Shown: positions 24,250 through 32,751, counted from the first letter of the stretch. The stretch: 36,421 bases of DNA from Clostridia bacterium (GCA_900767495.1 CAAFZH010000052.1:1-36421), one strand, 5' to 3'. Made by a program: numbers and translations. Notes: generated from the letters alone by a model not told the origin.

Positions 24250-26118
24250 ATGATGAAAATTAAATTTTTTGCCGCGGTTGCGGCGGTAGTTTTAATCTCG
24301 GTAACGATGATTTTCGGCGTAAAAGGCACGGCTTACGCCGCCGATTTCGATTCGTCGTTTGCCGTAACTTATAAAGACGAAAAAACGAAGATGCAAAATG
24401 CGCCGTCGGTCGTAGCAGACGCACAAACCGCCGAAATATTAAATTCGATAAAACCGAGCGGCGAAAGACCTTCCAACGTGATTTTGCGCTTTGGCGAAAA
24501 TGCGGAAGTCCTCGACGTAAACGGGTTGCCGATAGGCAACTTTGCCGAAATTTACGAAGAACTGAAAAGCGCGATTATACCCGTAGTTTTAGTGGATACG
24601 GACGGTAAGGCTGACGCCGTAATTAAATTTTTCAACGAAAAAACGGGAGATTTCGACGTAACTTTCGCCTCGGATAAGCCGCAGATAGTCAAAAAATTGA
24701 GAGAAAATTTTCCGTCGGCTCGGGGCGCGGTGTTTTTCAACGAACTTGCGGACGATTATTCGGCGGTAAAAATCGCCAACGAAAGTTACGCTAATATAGT
24801 GATTTTGCCGCAATCGGAAGTTACCGCAGAAAGGGTTGCTTATATTCAGGCTCGGTTTAAAACCGTATGGGCGGTCGCCGCGGATACGCAGAGATTTACT
24901 TATTACGATTGCTTTGCAAGCGGCGCGCACGCCGTAGTAACAGGCGACTTTTCCGCTGCGTATAAGGCGATCAGGTCTTTAAGCAAAAATATTATAACCC
25001 GAACGAGTTTTAACGTTGCGCACAGGGGATTGCCGAAAATTAAAAACGAAAATTCGGCAAGCGGAATAAAAGCCGCAGTTGCCGCAGGCGCGACGCACGT
25101 GGAGATAGACGGGTATATTACGACGGATAACGTTATATACGCCTCGCACGACGGTTCGCTCGGTAAAATAACCACCGGCAGCGGATATATAGAGCAAAAG
25201 ACTTCCGCCGAAATGGAAACTTACAGGCTTACTCAGTATTACGACGAGAAAATTCCGTCGTTAGACGAGGTTATCGACGCGCTCGAGGGCAGCCGGACGA
25301 TACTTATTCTCGAAATAAAGTCCAATTATTGCGACAGGTTTGTCGCCGCGCTTAAAAAGGTTATCGACAGGCGCGATTTTTACCGAAGGTTTACGGTTAT
25401 TTCGTTTACCGAAAGCGTGATTGAAAAAATGAAAACCGAAATGCCGCAAGTACCGACTTCGCTTTTGTTGCACGATACGACCGATAAAAACACGGAAAGT
25501 ATGATAATTAAAGCGTGTAAAGCAAACACGACTCTCGACGCGGCTGCCGCTTGGGCAAACCCGTTGTTTGCGAGAAAACTCAAGGAAAGGGGTTTTGCCA
25601 CTTGGTTTTGGACTTACGATTCGGCTGCGGCGGCAAAAGCCGAACAGGCAAAAGGCTACTTGGGACTTACAAACAATAACGCCGACGGTTTTAAAAATTC
25701 GGTGAGGTTTGCCGAAGGCGAAAAAGGGCAGAAGGCGGAAAGCCTTAACACGGGCGACGCAGTAAAAATCACCGTTACGACCTACGGCGGAAAAACCGCA
25801 GAAAGATCGGGCGAGGTAGTTAAAGTTGAAGATTGCGGCGATTATTTTAAGGTGCTTGCCGCAGTTAAGGTCGATTCCTCTAAACTTATTTTGCCCGTGT
25901 TTACAGTAGAAAAGATAAAGGCGGAAGTCTCCGATAACCGGACTTCGGAAGATTCGGGCGTGCAAAGCGATCGCGAATCCGATGCGACTTCCGACTCCGA
26001 AACGAGTGAATATAAACCCGAACAAAAATCGGGTTGTAAAGGCTCGGTCGAATTGCTGCCGCTGTCGCTTTGTTTGTTGGCAGCGCTTGTCGCGATAAAA
26101 TGCGTAAAGGAAAATTAA
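24250..26118 (+). CDS. Exported glycerophosphodiester phosphodiesterase with C-terminal anchor (GDPD 1)
   Basis: The 622-residue protein has a cleavable signal peptide ending near AYA (about residue 30). The catalytic GDPD barrel begins near 255 with H258-R-G, followed by E285-I-D287 and H300-D301, all in the classic order. It should cleave glycerophosphodiesters to glycerol 3-phosphate and an alcohol outside the cell. The preceding 200 residues resemble the second half of a GDPD barrel but have lost the catalytic set. After the barrel comes a small beta domain (about 490-560), a Ser/Asp/Glu-rich linker, then SGCKGS, a hydrophobic segment LLPLSLCLLAALVAI and a basic tail. That ending looks like a sorting or membrane-anchor signal. 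It is paralogous to the next gene, which starts 3 bases after its stop. The tandem start ATGATG leaves 24253 as an alternative. Confidence 0.87.
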   Translation: MMKIKFFAAVAAVVLISVTMIFGVKGTAYAADFDSSFAVTYKDEKTKMQNAPSVVADAQTAEILNSIKPSGERPSNVILRFGENAEVLDVNGLPIGNFAEIYEELKSAIIPVVLVDTDGKADAVIKFFNEKTGDFDVTFASDKPQIVKKLRENFPSARGAVFFNELADDYSAVKIANESYANIVILPQSEVTAERVAYIQARFKTVWAVAADTQRFTYYDCFASGAHAVVTGDFSAAYKAIRSLSKNIITRTSFNVAHRGLPKIKNENSASGIKAAVAAGATHVEIDGYITTDNVIYASHDGSLGKITTGSGYIEQKTSAEMETYRLTQYYDEKIPSLDEVIDALEGSRTILILEIKSNYCDRFVAALKKVIDRRDFYRRFTVISFTESVIEKMKTEMPQVPTSLLLHDTTDKNTESMIIKACKANTTLDAAAAWANPLFARKLKERGFATWFWTYDSAAAAKAEQAKGYLGLTNNNADGFKNSVRFAEGEKGQKAESLNTGDAVKITVTTYGGKTAERSGEVVKVEDCGDYFKVLAAVKVDSSKLILPVFTVEKIKAEVSDNRTSEDSGVQSDRESDATSDSETSEYKPEQKSGCKGSVELLPLSLCLLAALVAIKCVKEN

Positions 26119-26121
26119 AGT

Positions 26122-27819
26122 ATGAAAAAACGCTCTATCTCTATAATTGCGAGTTTGGTTATTTGCTTTTCGTCGGCGGTTTTAACGGCTTGTAAAAAGA
26201 CGGAAAACACCCCGAAAGCAACCGTTTACGACGAACTTGCCGATACTTATTGCGATTACTCCGTTAAAGCGGGCAATCCGCCCGCGGTTATAACCGACGT
26301 TACCGATAAATCCGCGCTGGAAAGCGTGCCGAAAGACGGCGAACGCCCTTCAAACGTTATTTTGCGGTTCAAAAGCGGTAAAATTCTCGATAAAAACGGC
26401 AACGAAATTGCGGACTTCGGGCAATTTTTCACGGATACTCTTAAAGGCAAAATTATTCCCGTTTTTTACCTTGCCGACGACCGTGCCGCAGACGACCTTT
26501 TAGATTTTTACGATAAAAAATTGTACGTAACCGACGCCTCGGTTATGTCCTCCGACCCCGCGATAGTTAAAAAAGTCAGACAAAAACTACCGTCGCTGCG
26601 CGGAATGATCTGTTTTAAAGACGGCTTGGACGCTTACGAAATAGTAAAAACTTTAAGTCTGAACGAGGCTACCGTCGCCGTGCTTTCGCAAAGCGACGCC
26701 ACGAGCGAAAAAGTCGCGTATATTCAGGCGAGGTTCAAAACCGTCTGGACCGTAGCGGAGTCTTCGGATAAAATCTCTTTATACGATTGCGTCGGCAGCG
26801 GCACTTACGGCGTTATTACCGACGATTTCGGCGCGGCTTACGACGTGATTGAAAGTTACGATAAATACGGACTTACCAGGGCGAATTTTTGCGTGGCGCA
26901 CAGAGGACTGCCCGACGATTATAACGAAAACTCGGTCAGCGGAATTTCCGCCGCGTTAAAAGCGGGAGCAACGCACGTGGAAACGGACGGCTATCTTACG
27001 ACGGATAACGAAATAGTCCTTATGCACGATTCCACGATAGACCGCACCACCGACGGCAGCGGCGAAATCGAGAGTATGTCGCTTGCGGAACTCAGACGGT
27101 ACAAACTCGATTTGCACGGCAGCGAGGAGATTCCCGTTTTCGAGGATATCGTGCCGCTGTTTGCAAACACCGACGCCGTATTGGTTTTCGAACTTAAAAC
27201 TTCAAACGTAAAACTCGTTGACGAGTTGAAAAAACGGCTTGATAAACTTGATTTTTACAAGAATATAGTTATAGTCGCTTTTTCGGAAGGAGGGCATAAA
27301 CGCGTAAGAGAAGTTCTGCCCGAAGTCCCCGCGGCGTACCTGTCTAACGACTGCACGATCGACGGTCTGCCCGAAATATTAAAAACGGCGGGCAAATACA
27401 ACGCCGCAATAGACGTTGCGTACAGTCAACTATCCCCCGATCATAATAAAATGCTCGCCGCAAGAGGGTTTGTCGGGTGGTACTGGACTTATGAGGACGC
27501 GTCGTCTACCATTATCGCTCAGCGCGAAGGTTATGCGGGTATTACGTCGAACGCCGCCGATATATGCAAAGATTTTATCCGGTTCGTAACGGGCATAAAA
27601 AACAGCCCCGCGACGCTTGCCGTCGGCGACGAGATAGAACTGGAATGTACCGACTATTGCGGCAACAAAGTAACCGCCGCGGGAACGGTGTTTTTCCTGA
27701 CCGATAACGGCGACGAATACGAGGTGATAGCGGTGGTAAAAAACGCCGTTCACCCCACGATGAGCCGCTTTTACACCTTGTTGTATACTAAAAAACTTAC
27801 TTTTAAAAAGACTGCGTAA
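26122..27819 (+). CDS. Glycerophosphodiester phosphodiesterase lipoprotein (GDPD 2)
   Basis: This 565-residue paralogue of the preceding gene has a lipoprotein signal (LTAC, C24) instead of a C-terminal anchor. It shows the same two-part design: a non-catalytic half-barrel-like front (about 60-250, sharing ERPSNVILRF and VAYIQARFKTVW with GDPD 1) and a catalytic barrel with H260-R-G, E287-T-D289 and H302-D303. Spacing between the catalytic residues is identical in both. A C-terminal beta domain (about 490-560) matches that of GDPD 1. It should face the outside and hydrolyse phosphodiester-linked glycerol or similar groups. Its AAGGA ribosome binding site lies in the end of GDPD 1. The two arose by tandem duplication, and the different anchors suggest different depths in the envelope. 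Confidence 0.9.
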   Translation: MKKRSISIIASLVICFSSAVLTACKKTENTPKATVYDELADTYCDYSVKAGNPPAVITDVTDKSALESVPKDGERPSNVILRFKSGKILDKNGNEIADFGQFFTDTLKGKIIPVFYLADDRAADDLLDFYDKKLYVTDASVMSSDPAIVKKVRQKLPSLRGMICFKDGLDAYEIVKTLSLNEATVAVLSQSDATSEKVAYIQARFKTVWTVAESSDKISLYDCVGSGTYGVITDDFGAAYDVIESYDKYGLTRANFCVAHRGLPDDYNENSVSGISAALKAGATHVETDGYLTTDNEIVLMHDSTIDRTTDGSGEIESMSLAELRRYKLDLHGSEEIPVFEDIVPLFANTDAVLVFELKTSNVKLVDELKKRLDKLDFYKNIVIVAFSEGGHKRVREVLPEVPAAYLSNDCTIDGLPEILKTAGKYNAAIDVAYSQLSPDHNKMLAARGFVGWYWTYEDASSTIIAQREGYAGITSNAADICKDFIRFVTGIKNSPATLAVGDEIELECTDYCGNKVTAAGTVFFLTDNGDEYEVIAVVKNAVHPTMSRFYTLLYTKKLTFKKTA

Positions 27820-27832
27820 ACCGAGGCATTAT

Positions 27833-29098
27833 ATGAAAAACGACAGAAATTTCAAGAAAAATAAAATAAGGACGGGCATTATCGGTCTGGGACAGAGAGG
27901 TTCTGCTCTGCTTACCACTATTCTTGCCTGCGACGAGGCGGAAGTTGTCGCTCTTTGCGACGTATATGCGGACAGAGTGGATTCCGCCGCCGAAAAAGTA
28001 AAGGAAAAGACGGGTAAAGACCCTAAGAAATTCGAAGATTATCACGAACTTTTATCCTGCGACGGCGTAGACGCCGTACTCGTAAGCACCGCGTGGGAAG
28101 AACACGTCAATATCGCCGTAGCGTGTATGGAGGCGGGCAAAATCTGCGCGCTCGAAGTGGGCGGCGCGTACTCCGTGGACGACTGCTGGCGTCTGGTTAC
28201 GGCTTACGAAAGGACGGGTACGCCGATTATGATGATGGAAAATTGCTGCTTTGACAGGTTCGAATTGCTTTCTACGTCGCTTTGCCGAAACGGCGTACTC
28301 GGCGAAATCGTACATTGCCACGGCGCATACGGACACGATTTGCGCGACGAAATTCTCGGCGGCAAGGTAAACAGGCATTACCGTTTAAGAAATTATATAA
28401 ATCGTAATTGCGAAAACTATCCCACGCACGAGTTAGGTCCTATTGCCAAAATTCTCGACGTAAACCGCGGCAACAAGTTTAAAAGTCTGGTTTCCGTTTC
28501 AAGCAAGGCGGCGGGACTTAAAGAGTTTGCTTTAAGCGACAAAAACCCCGATAAAAGCCTTATAGGCACGGATTTTAAACAGGGAGATATAGTAAGCACC
28601 GTGATAATCTGCGAAAACGGCGAAAGCGTAACGCTTACTCTCGATACTACTTTGCCCAGGTATTATTCGCGCGAATTTACCGTTCGCGGAACGAAAGGGC
28701 TTTGTAATCAGGAGGCGAATATGATTTTCCTCGACGGCGTAAACGACGTTCACGAGTTTTACGAACCCGAAAAGGCGATAGAAAAATATCTTAACAACGC
28801 GCGCGAATACGATAAGTTTCAAGTCCCCGAATGGTTGAATATAACCGAAGAGGAAAAAGAACTCGGACACGGCGGAATGGACTACTTAATGTTTAAAGCG
28901 TTTTTCAAAGCCGTGATAAACGGCGAAGAAATGCCGATAGACGTATACGACGCGGCAAGTTGGATGTGCGTTACCGCCCTTTCCGAAAAATCGGTCGCGT
29001 GCGGCGGGTTAGTGCAGGATTTCCCCGATTTTACTAGGGGCGAATGGAAAAACCGCGCCCGTAAAGACGTAACGAGTTTCCCCGAGGAGGTTAAGTAA
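27833..29098 (+). CDS. GH109-like NAD-dependent glycosidase/oxidoreductase (Gfo/Idh/MocA fold)
   Basis: The 421-residue protein has the dinucleotide motif G18-L-G-Q-R-G23. Several blocks resemble GH109 enzymes: E108 in ALEVGGA, MMENCCFDRFE, HGAYGHDLR (H168), NYPTHELGP (H199), GHGGMDY (H346) and the C-terminal FPDFTRGEWK. Known GH109 members cleave alpha-N-acetylgalactosaminides through a redox mechanism using tightly bound NAD; other members act on other sugars. No signal peptide is visible, so it is cytoplasmic. GAGG at 27823-27826 precedes the start. It follows the GDPD pair by 13 bases and overlaps the SGNH gene by one base (TAATG). A plain sugar dehydrogenase in the same fold is the alternative. 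Confidence 0.8.
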   Translation: MKNDRNFKKNKIRTGIIGLGQRGSALLTTILACDEAEVVALCDVYADRVDSAAEKVKEKTGKDPKKFEDYHELLSCDGVDAVLVSTAWEEHVNIAVACMEAGKICALEVGGAYSVDDCWRLVTAYERTGTPIMMMENCCFDRFELLSTSLCRNGVLGEIVHCHGAYGHDLRDEILGGKVNRHYRLRNYINRNCENYPTHELGPIAKILDVNRGNKFKSLVSVSSKAAGLKEFALSDKNPDKSLIGTDFKQGDIVSTVIICENGESVTLTLDTTLPRYYSREFTVRGTKGLCNQEANMIFLDGVNDVHEFYEPEKAIEKYLNNAREYDKFQVPEWLNITEEEKELGHGGMDYLMFKAFFKAVINGEEMPIDVYDAASWMCVTALSEKSVACGGLVQDFPDFTRGEWKNRARKDVTSFPEEVK

Positions 29099-29745
29099 TG
29101 AAAATAAATTTTTTAGGCGACAGTATTACTTACGGCGTGGGCGCGTCGTCGCCCGAAAAGTGTTTTGTCAGCCGCGTTTCCGCGCTTACGGGAGCAGAGA
29201 CTGATAACTACGGAATTTCGGGTACGAGAATAGCGCGCCAAAGTCGCCCTTCCGCGGATAAGACCTTCGATTACGACTTTTTAATGCGCTCCGAGGTTAT
29301 GGATAAAAACGCCGATTTCGTTTTCGTTTTCGGCGGTACGAACGACTACGGACACGGCGACGCGCCCGTGGGCAGAACAGGCGAAAAAACGCCGTATACT
29401 TTTCTCGGCGCGGTTTCCTCGCTTATAGAGTACCTGCGCGGAATATACGGCGAAAAAAATATTTGTTTTATATTGCCCGCCCGTCAATATTACGAGAACG
29501 ACGCAACGGGCGGCGGACACAGACGATTGCCCGCACCCGATTTTAAAGGCTACGTAGACCTTCTCAGAAGTGCGCTCGAAAGTTACGGCGTCGATTATAT
29601 AGACTTGTATTCGCACGGTTTGCCAAAACCGGACACCGACGGCGCGAGCGAATATTTTATCGACGGACTGCACCCCAACGACAAAGGGCACGATTTTATC
29701 GCGCGGAAAATCTGCGAGTATTTAAAAACCCGTTTCGGATTATAA
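29098..29745 (+). CDS. SGNH/GDSL-family hydrolase
   Basis: The 215-residue single-domain protein starts with GDSIT (S9 nucleophile). It has the GTND block near residue 80 and ends with D189-G-L-H192-P, completing the Ser-Asp-His triad of SGNH esterases. There is no signal peptide, so it probably removes acetyl or other acyl groups from imported sugars in the cytoplasm. Its start overlaps the GH109-like gene by one base, implying coupled translation. It is the last gene of the long rightward series; two hairpins follow. Confidence 0.88.
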   Translation: MKINFLGDSITYGVGASSPEKCFVSRVSALTGAETDNYGISGTRIARQSRPSADKTFDYDFLMRSEVMDKNADFVFVFGGTNDYGHGDAPVGRTGEKTPYTFLGAVSSLIEYLRGIYGEKNICFILPARQYYENDATGGGHRRLPAPDFKGYVDLLRSALESYGVDYIDLYSHGLPKPDTDGASEYFIDGLHPNDKGHDFIARKICEYLKTRFGL

Positions 29746-29752
29746 AAATTCC

Positions 29753-29779
29753 GCCGCCGCGAGAAAATCTCGCGGCGGC
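29753..29779. other. GC-rich hairpin after the SGNH gene
   Basis: GCCGCCGCGAG (29753-29763) and CTCGCGGCGGC (29769-29779) form a perfect 11-base stem with a 5-base loop. On the + strand it is followed by A, not T, so it again lacks a U-tract for the rightward operon. Confidence 0.6.
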
Positions 29780-29786
29780 AAAAAAA

Positions 29787-29824
29787 CGATACGAGCCGTG
29801 AAAAAATTTTCACGGCTCGTATCG
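29787..29824 (-). terminator. Intrinsic terminator of the LysR-GDPD-GH37 operon
   Basis: CGATACGAGCCGTG (29787-29800) pairs with CACGGCTCGTATCG (29811-29824), extended by AAAA/TTTT inside. Read on the - strand it is followed by seven T (29786-29780), a textbook terminator just past the GH37-like stop. On the + strand only a weak TCTTT follows. Confidence 0.82.
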
Positions 29825-29853
29825 TCTTTGCGTAATGAAAGTCGTTTTACGTA

Positions 29854-31029
29854 TTATCTGCGTATAATATCATACAAATAATTGTATACGCCGGCGGTCC
29901 ACCCCAGCATTTTCTGCGTTCGGTATTCTACGCTTTTTGCAACGCCGTCCGCCTCGTACCGCTCCCATAAGCAGCCTGTTTTTTCAAAAGTTTTTTCTAT
30001 TACGTTCATAAATCTTAAGGCGTACTCTTTTGCCGTCGCGTTTTCGCCCGAAACGGTCAACGCGTTATATGCAAAATATTGATGCGGAGCCCAGACGTAA
30101 GGATACCCCCATTGACAACCGTCCTCTCCTAAATTTTCGCAAGACGAGAAACCGCACGGGGTTGAAAGTTTGTCTGCTAATTTTTTAATGCCGCGGGAGG
30201 CAATACCGACCGTATACGGCAAAAAGCAGGCGCAGGCATACACGTCGCTTCTTTGGTCGTCGGTGTACCTGTAATCGTGGTAAACGCCGTCGGGGTCTTC
30301 CATAAACTTTTTCATCAGCGCGGCGCGTTTGTTTTTCGCCTCGCCGTATTTTTGCGATTTTTCTTTGTCCTTATCGCCGAAATATTCTTCCAGAAAAGAT
30401 TCCAGACCGTATAAATGCGAGTTGAGATCGACCCCGGCGTATTCAGCGGCTCTGCGATGGTATCTCGGAGTATGATCTTCGCCCGATTCGCCCTCGGCGG
30501 TTAAACTTATCATGGTTTGCGCTTTGACGTCGTCCGAAACGTTTTTCGGCAGTTTTATGCGCGTATAATTGTCGTAATCGCGGATAAGGGTGCGGCGGTC
30601 TTTCATATTCGTTCCGTGTCTGTTAAGTCCGCAGGGGGAAATTCGTTCCGTCATCCAGAAAACGTATTCTTTTTCCAGAGCGGCGACGGCGGTTTTTTCC
30701 CATTCGGCGTCGGGTTCGGCTTTCATAAGACTTTTTACCATCATATATAAAAGCGGCGGCTGACTTGCGTATTCCGCGCCGCGTTCCCATACGCAGTTGG
30801 GTACGCAACCGAATTTATTCAAACAAAAAATCAGGTCGTTTACGTTGTTGCGCGCGTCGTTTATTCTGCCGTCGGCTATTAAACCCTCGTTGGTAAAAAA
30901 CGTGTCCCAATAATACAAAACCGTAAATCTTCCGTCGTCAAGGCAGGGCGGCACGTAAGGGTAGGGGGCAAAGCCGCTCGGGTCGGTAAAAACTTTCCAG
31001 GTGTTTTTTATATATTCTCTTACCGTCAT
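29854..31029 (-). CDS. GH37 trehalase-like glycoside hydrolase
   Basis: The 391-residue protein carries D-G33-R-F-T-V-L-Y-Y-W-D42-T-F-F, matching trehalase signature 1. GESGEDHTPRY (D185) sits in the position of the family's ESGWD general acid. VDLNSHLYGLE follows, then Q306-W-G-Y-P-Y-V-W-A-P matching signature 2, and WE356RY in place of the catalytic-base motif. It differs from true trehalases by Gly for Asp in signature 2 and by being much shorter than the usual 500 or more residues. It may therefore act on another alpha-linked sugar. No signal peptide is seen. It lies 9 bases after the GDPD gene, whose end supplies a GGAG, so the two are co-translated. Confidence 0.82.
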   Translation of the reverse strand: MTVREYIKNTWKVFTDPSGFAPYPYVPPCLDDGRFTVLYYWDTFFTNEGLIADGRINDARNNVNDLIFCLNKFGCVPNCVWERGAEYASQPPLLYMMVKSLMKAEPDAEWEKTAVAALEKEYVFWMTERISPCGLNRHGTNMKDRRTLIRDYDNYTRIKLPKNVSDDVKAQTMISLTAEGESGEDHTPRYHRRAAEYAGVDLNSHLYGLESFLEEYFGDKDKEKSQKYGEAKNKRAALMKKFMEDPDGVYHDYRYTDDQRSDVYACACFLPYTVGIASRGIKKLADKLSTPCGFSSCENLGEDGCQWGYPYVWAPHQYFAYNALTVSGENATAKEYALRFMNVIEKTFEKTGCLWERYEADGVAKSVEYRTQKMLGWTAGVYNYLYDIIRR

Positions 31030-31038
31030 TTATTTCGA

Positions 31039-31752
31039 TTACTCCAATATATTAGTGGTTATATAGTCTACGCCGAGCGAAACGAGATTTTCGGCTACGG
31101 CTTTGTCGTTTACCGTCCAACAGTTTATCTTAACGCCCGCAGACTTTAATTTTGCGACCGTTTTCTTAGTGAGAGCGGGGTAGCCAACGTCTATATCCGC
31201 GCCGTTTTTCACGCAAAAGTCTATCGTCCGGTCGTTTATCTCGCCGCACAAAAATTGCAGACGGGCGGTCGGCAATAATTTTCGCATCTTTTCTATATCC
31301 GAGGCGTAAAACGATATGTAAATTATATCGTCGGTCTGACCCGATTTTTCCACCTCGGCTATTATCTCTTGCAGGCGCTTTTCGTCGTATTCGATTTTCA
31401 GTTCGAGTACGCTTTTCTTTTCGTATTTTTTGCACGTATCAAGGTACTCTTTAAGCGTTGGAACAACCGAATAAGCCGCTTTCTCCCCGTTTTCCGATCG
31501 TTGAATTTTGCGGATTTCGTCAAAAGTCATATCTTTGATAAGCGCGTTCACGCCGAATACCCTTTGCAGATTTTCGTCGTGATGAACGACGTATTTGCCG
31601 TCTTTGGTCAGATGTACGTCGGTTTCGATGCCGTAGTAACTTCTGTTGCCCGCCGCAACGAACGCACATTCCGTATTTTCGGTTTCTATTCCGCTTAAGC
31701 CCCGATGGGCAATCATTAAAACGTTCTTTTTATCTATTTTTACTGTATTCAT
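31039..31752 (-). CDS. Cytoplasmic glycerophosphodiester phosphodiesterase (GDPD 3)
   Basis: The 237-residue single-domain GDPD has H16-R-G, E43-T-D45 and H58-D59, the complete catalytic set with the same spacing as the two exported paralogues. It ends with the family's NCWTVND and DYITTN motifs. I chose the ATG at 31752 because it overlaps the LysR stop as ATGA; a longer frame from 31779 would overlap LysR further. No signal peptide or membrane segment is seen, so it acts inside the cell on imported glycerophosphodiesters, releasing glycerol 3-phosphate. It lies in an operon with LysR and the GH37-like hydrolase. Confidence 0.93.
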   Translation of the reverse strand: MNTVKIDKKNVLMIAHRGLSGIETENTECAFVAAGNRSYYGIETDVHLTKDGKYVVHHDENLQRVFGVNALIKDMTFDEIRKIQRSENGEKAAYSVVPTLKEYLDTCKKYEKKSVLELKIEYDEKRLQEIIAEVEKSGQTDDIIYISFYASDIEKMRKLLPTARLQFLCGEINDRTIDFCVKNGADIDVGYPALTKKTVAKLKSAGVKINCWTVNDKAVAENLVSLGVDYITTNILE

Positions 31753-32657
31753 CTTATAATATCTCTTTTTACCGAACAAAGCGCGGTTATAAAGTCCTTA
31801 TCGGTTTTGGAAAGGTAGTAGTCGGACGGGTAAATAAGCACGTCGCGATATTTAGGCGCGCCGACGAAAGAAATCTCCTTAAGACCGAATTTTTCAAGCG
31901 TTTTCGCGGAGGTCGGTTCTGAAAAAGCGTAGGCGTTTTTAGTTTGACCGAGTGCCGAAAACAAACTCGCCCTGTCAGAAAAATACATAACTTTTTTGGC
32001 GTCGCCGTAAACGGTTTCGCCTGCGCCAAACGGCGGCATAACCTCGCCGACGAATTCCGCGCGCACGAAATTTTCAAGGCTTTCGGCGGTTACGTTTTCC
32101 GCTGTCGCAAGTTCGCCGTCCGCGGCGGCAATAAGTTTAAGTCCGAATTCGGCTACGAGTTCGTGCGATAACCGCTTATTGTCAAACGCCTCTTTCGCCT
32201 GCTTGTCCGCCTGCGACGGGTAGCGCACTATGCCTATCGCGCTGTCCTTGTTTAAAACGTCCTCTGTTACGGAACGGTTGTCCGTTTCCTTTACGGTCGC
32301 CCTGCAACGCTCGCCGCCGAGTCCGGCGAAAAATTTTGAAAAAGCCTCGGCGATATATCCCGAGTGCGGCACGCTCACCGCAAAAGTCTTTACTTTGCCC
32401 GTTTTGTTGTGAAATTCGGCTTCGACTTCCTCTATTTCACGAATTATTTTTTTGCCGTAAGCGACTAATTTTTCGCCGTCGGGCGTAAGCGATATGCCCT
32501 TGGAGGTGCGCTCGAAAATAACCGTGCCGAGTTCTTTTTCGAGTTCTTTAATCGCCCTCGATAAGTTGGGTTGCGCAACGAAAAGTTCTTCCGCCGCTTT
32601 ATTGAGCGACCCCGCTTTGGCGACCGCTACCGCATATTTCAAATATATAACGTTCAT
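31749..32657 (-). CDS. LysR-family transcriptional regulator
   Basis: The 302-residue protein has an N-terminal winged HTH (residues 1-60: LKYAVAVAKAGSLNKAAEEL, then QPNLSRAIKELEKELG and FERTSKGISLTPDG). A typical LysR linker helix and a periplasmic-binding-like effector domain from about 90 follow. It is the first gene of a leftward operon with GDPD 3 and the GH37-like enzyme, and it is divergent from the SDR gene. It probably controls both directions and senses a breakdown product. The ATG is 6 bases from a -10 box and has no Shine-Dalgarno sequence, so a leaderless transcript is predicted. Confidence 0.93.
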   Translation of the reverse strand: MNVIYLKYAVAVAKAGSLNKAAEELFVAQPNLSRAIKELEKELGTVIFERTSKGISLTPDGEKLVAYGKKIIREIEEVEAEFHNKTGKVKTFAVSVPHSGYIAEAFSKFFAGLGGERCRATVKETDNRSVTEDVLNKDSAIGIVRYPSQADKQAKEAFDNKRLSHELVAEFGLKLIAAADGELATAENVTAESLENFVRAEFVGEVMPPFGAGETVYGDAKKVMYFSDRASLFSALGQTKNAYAFSEPTSAKTLEKFGLKEISFVGAPKYRDVLIYPSDYYLSKTDKDFITALCSVKRDIIR

Positions 32658-32663
32658 ATGTAA

Positions 32664-32692
32664 ATTTTACTCTATTCCGACTTTTTTATCAA
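32664..32692 (-). promoter_or_regulatory. Promoter of the LysR operon, leaderless
   Basis: On the - strand, TTGATA (32692-32687) and TAAAAT (32669-32664) are spaced by 17 bases. Six bases separate the -10 box from the LysR ATG, so transcription would begin at the start codon itself. Confidence 0.65.
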
Positions 32693-32751
32693 GTAAAATA
32701 TGCGTTTATACGAAAAAATACAAGAAAAGTAATGCGCGCCGCCGAAAAATA

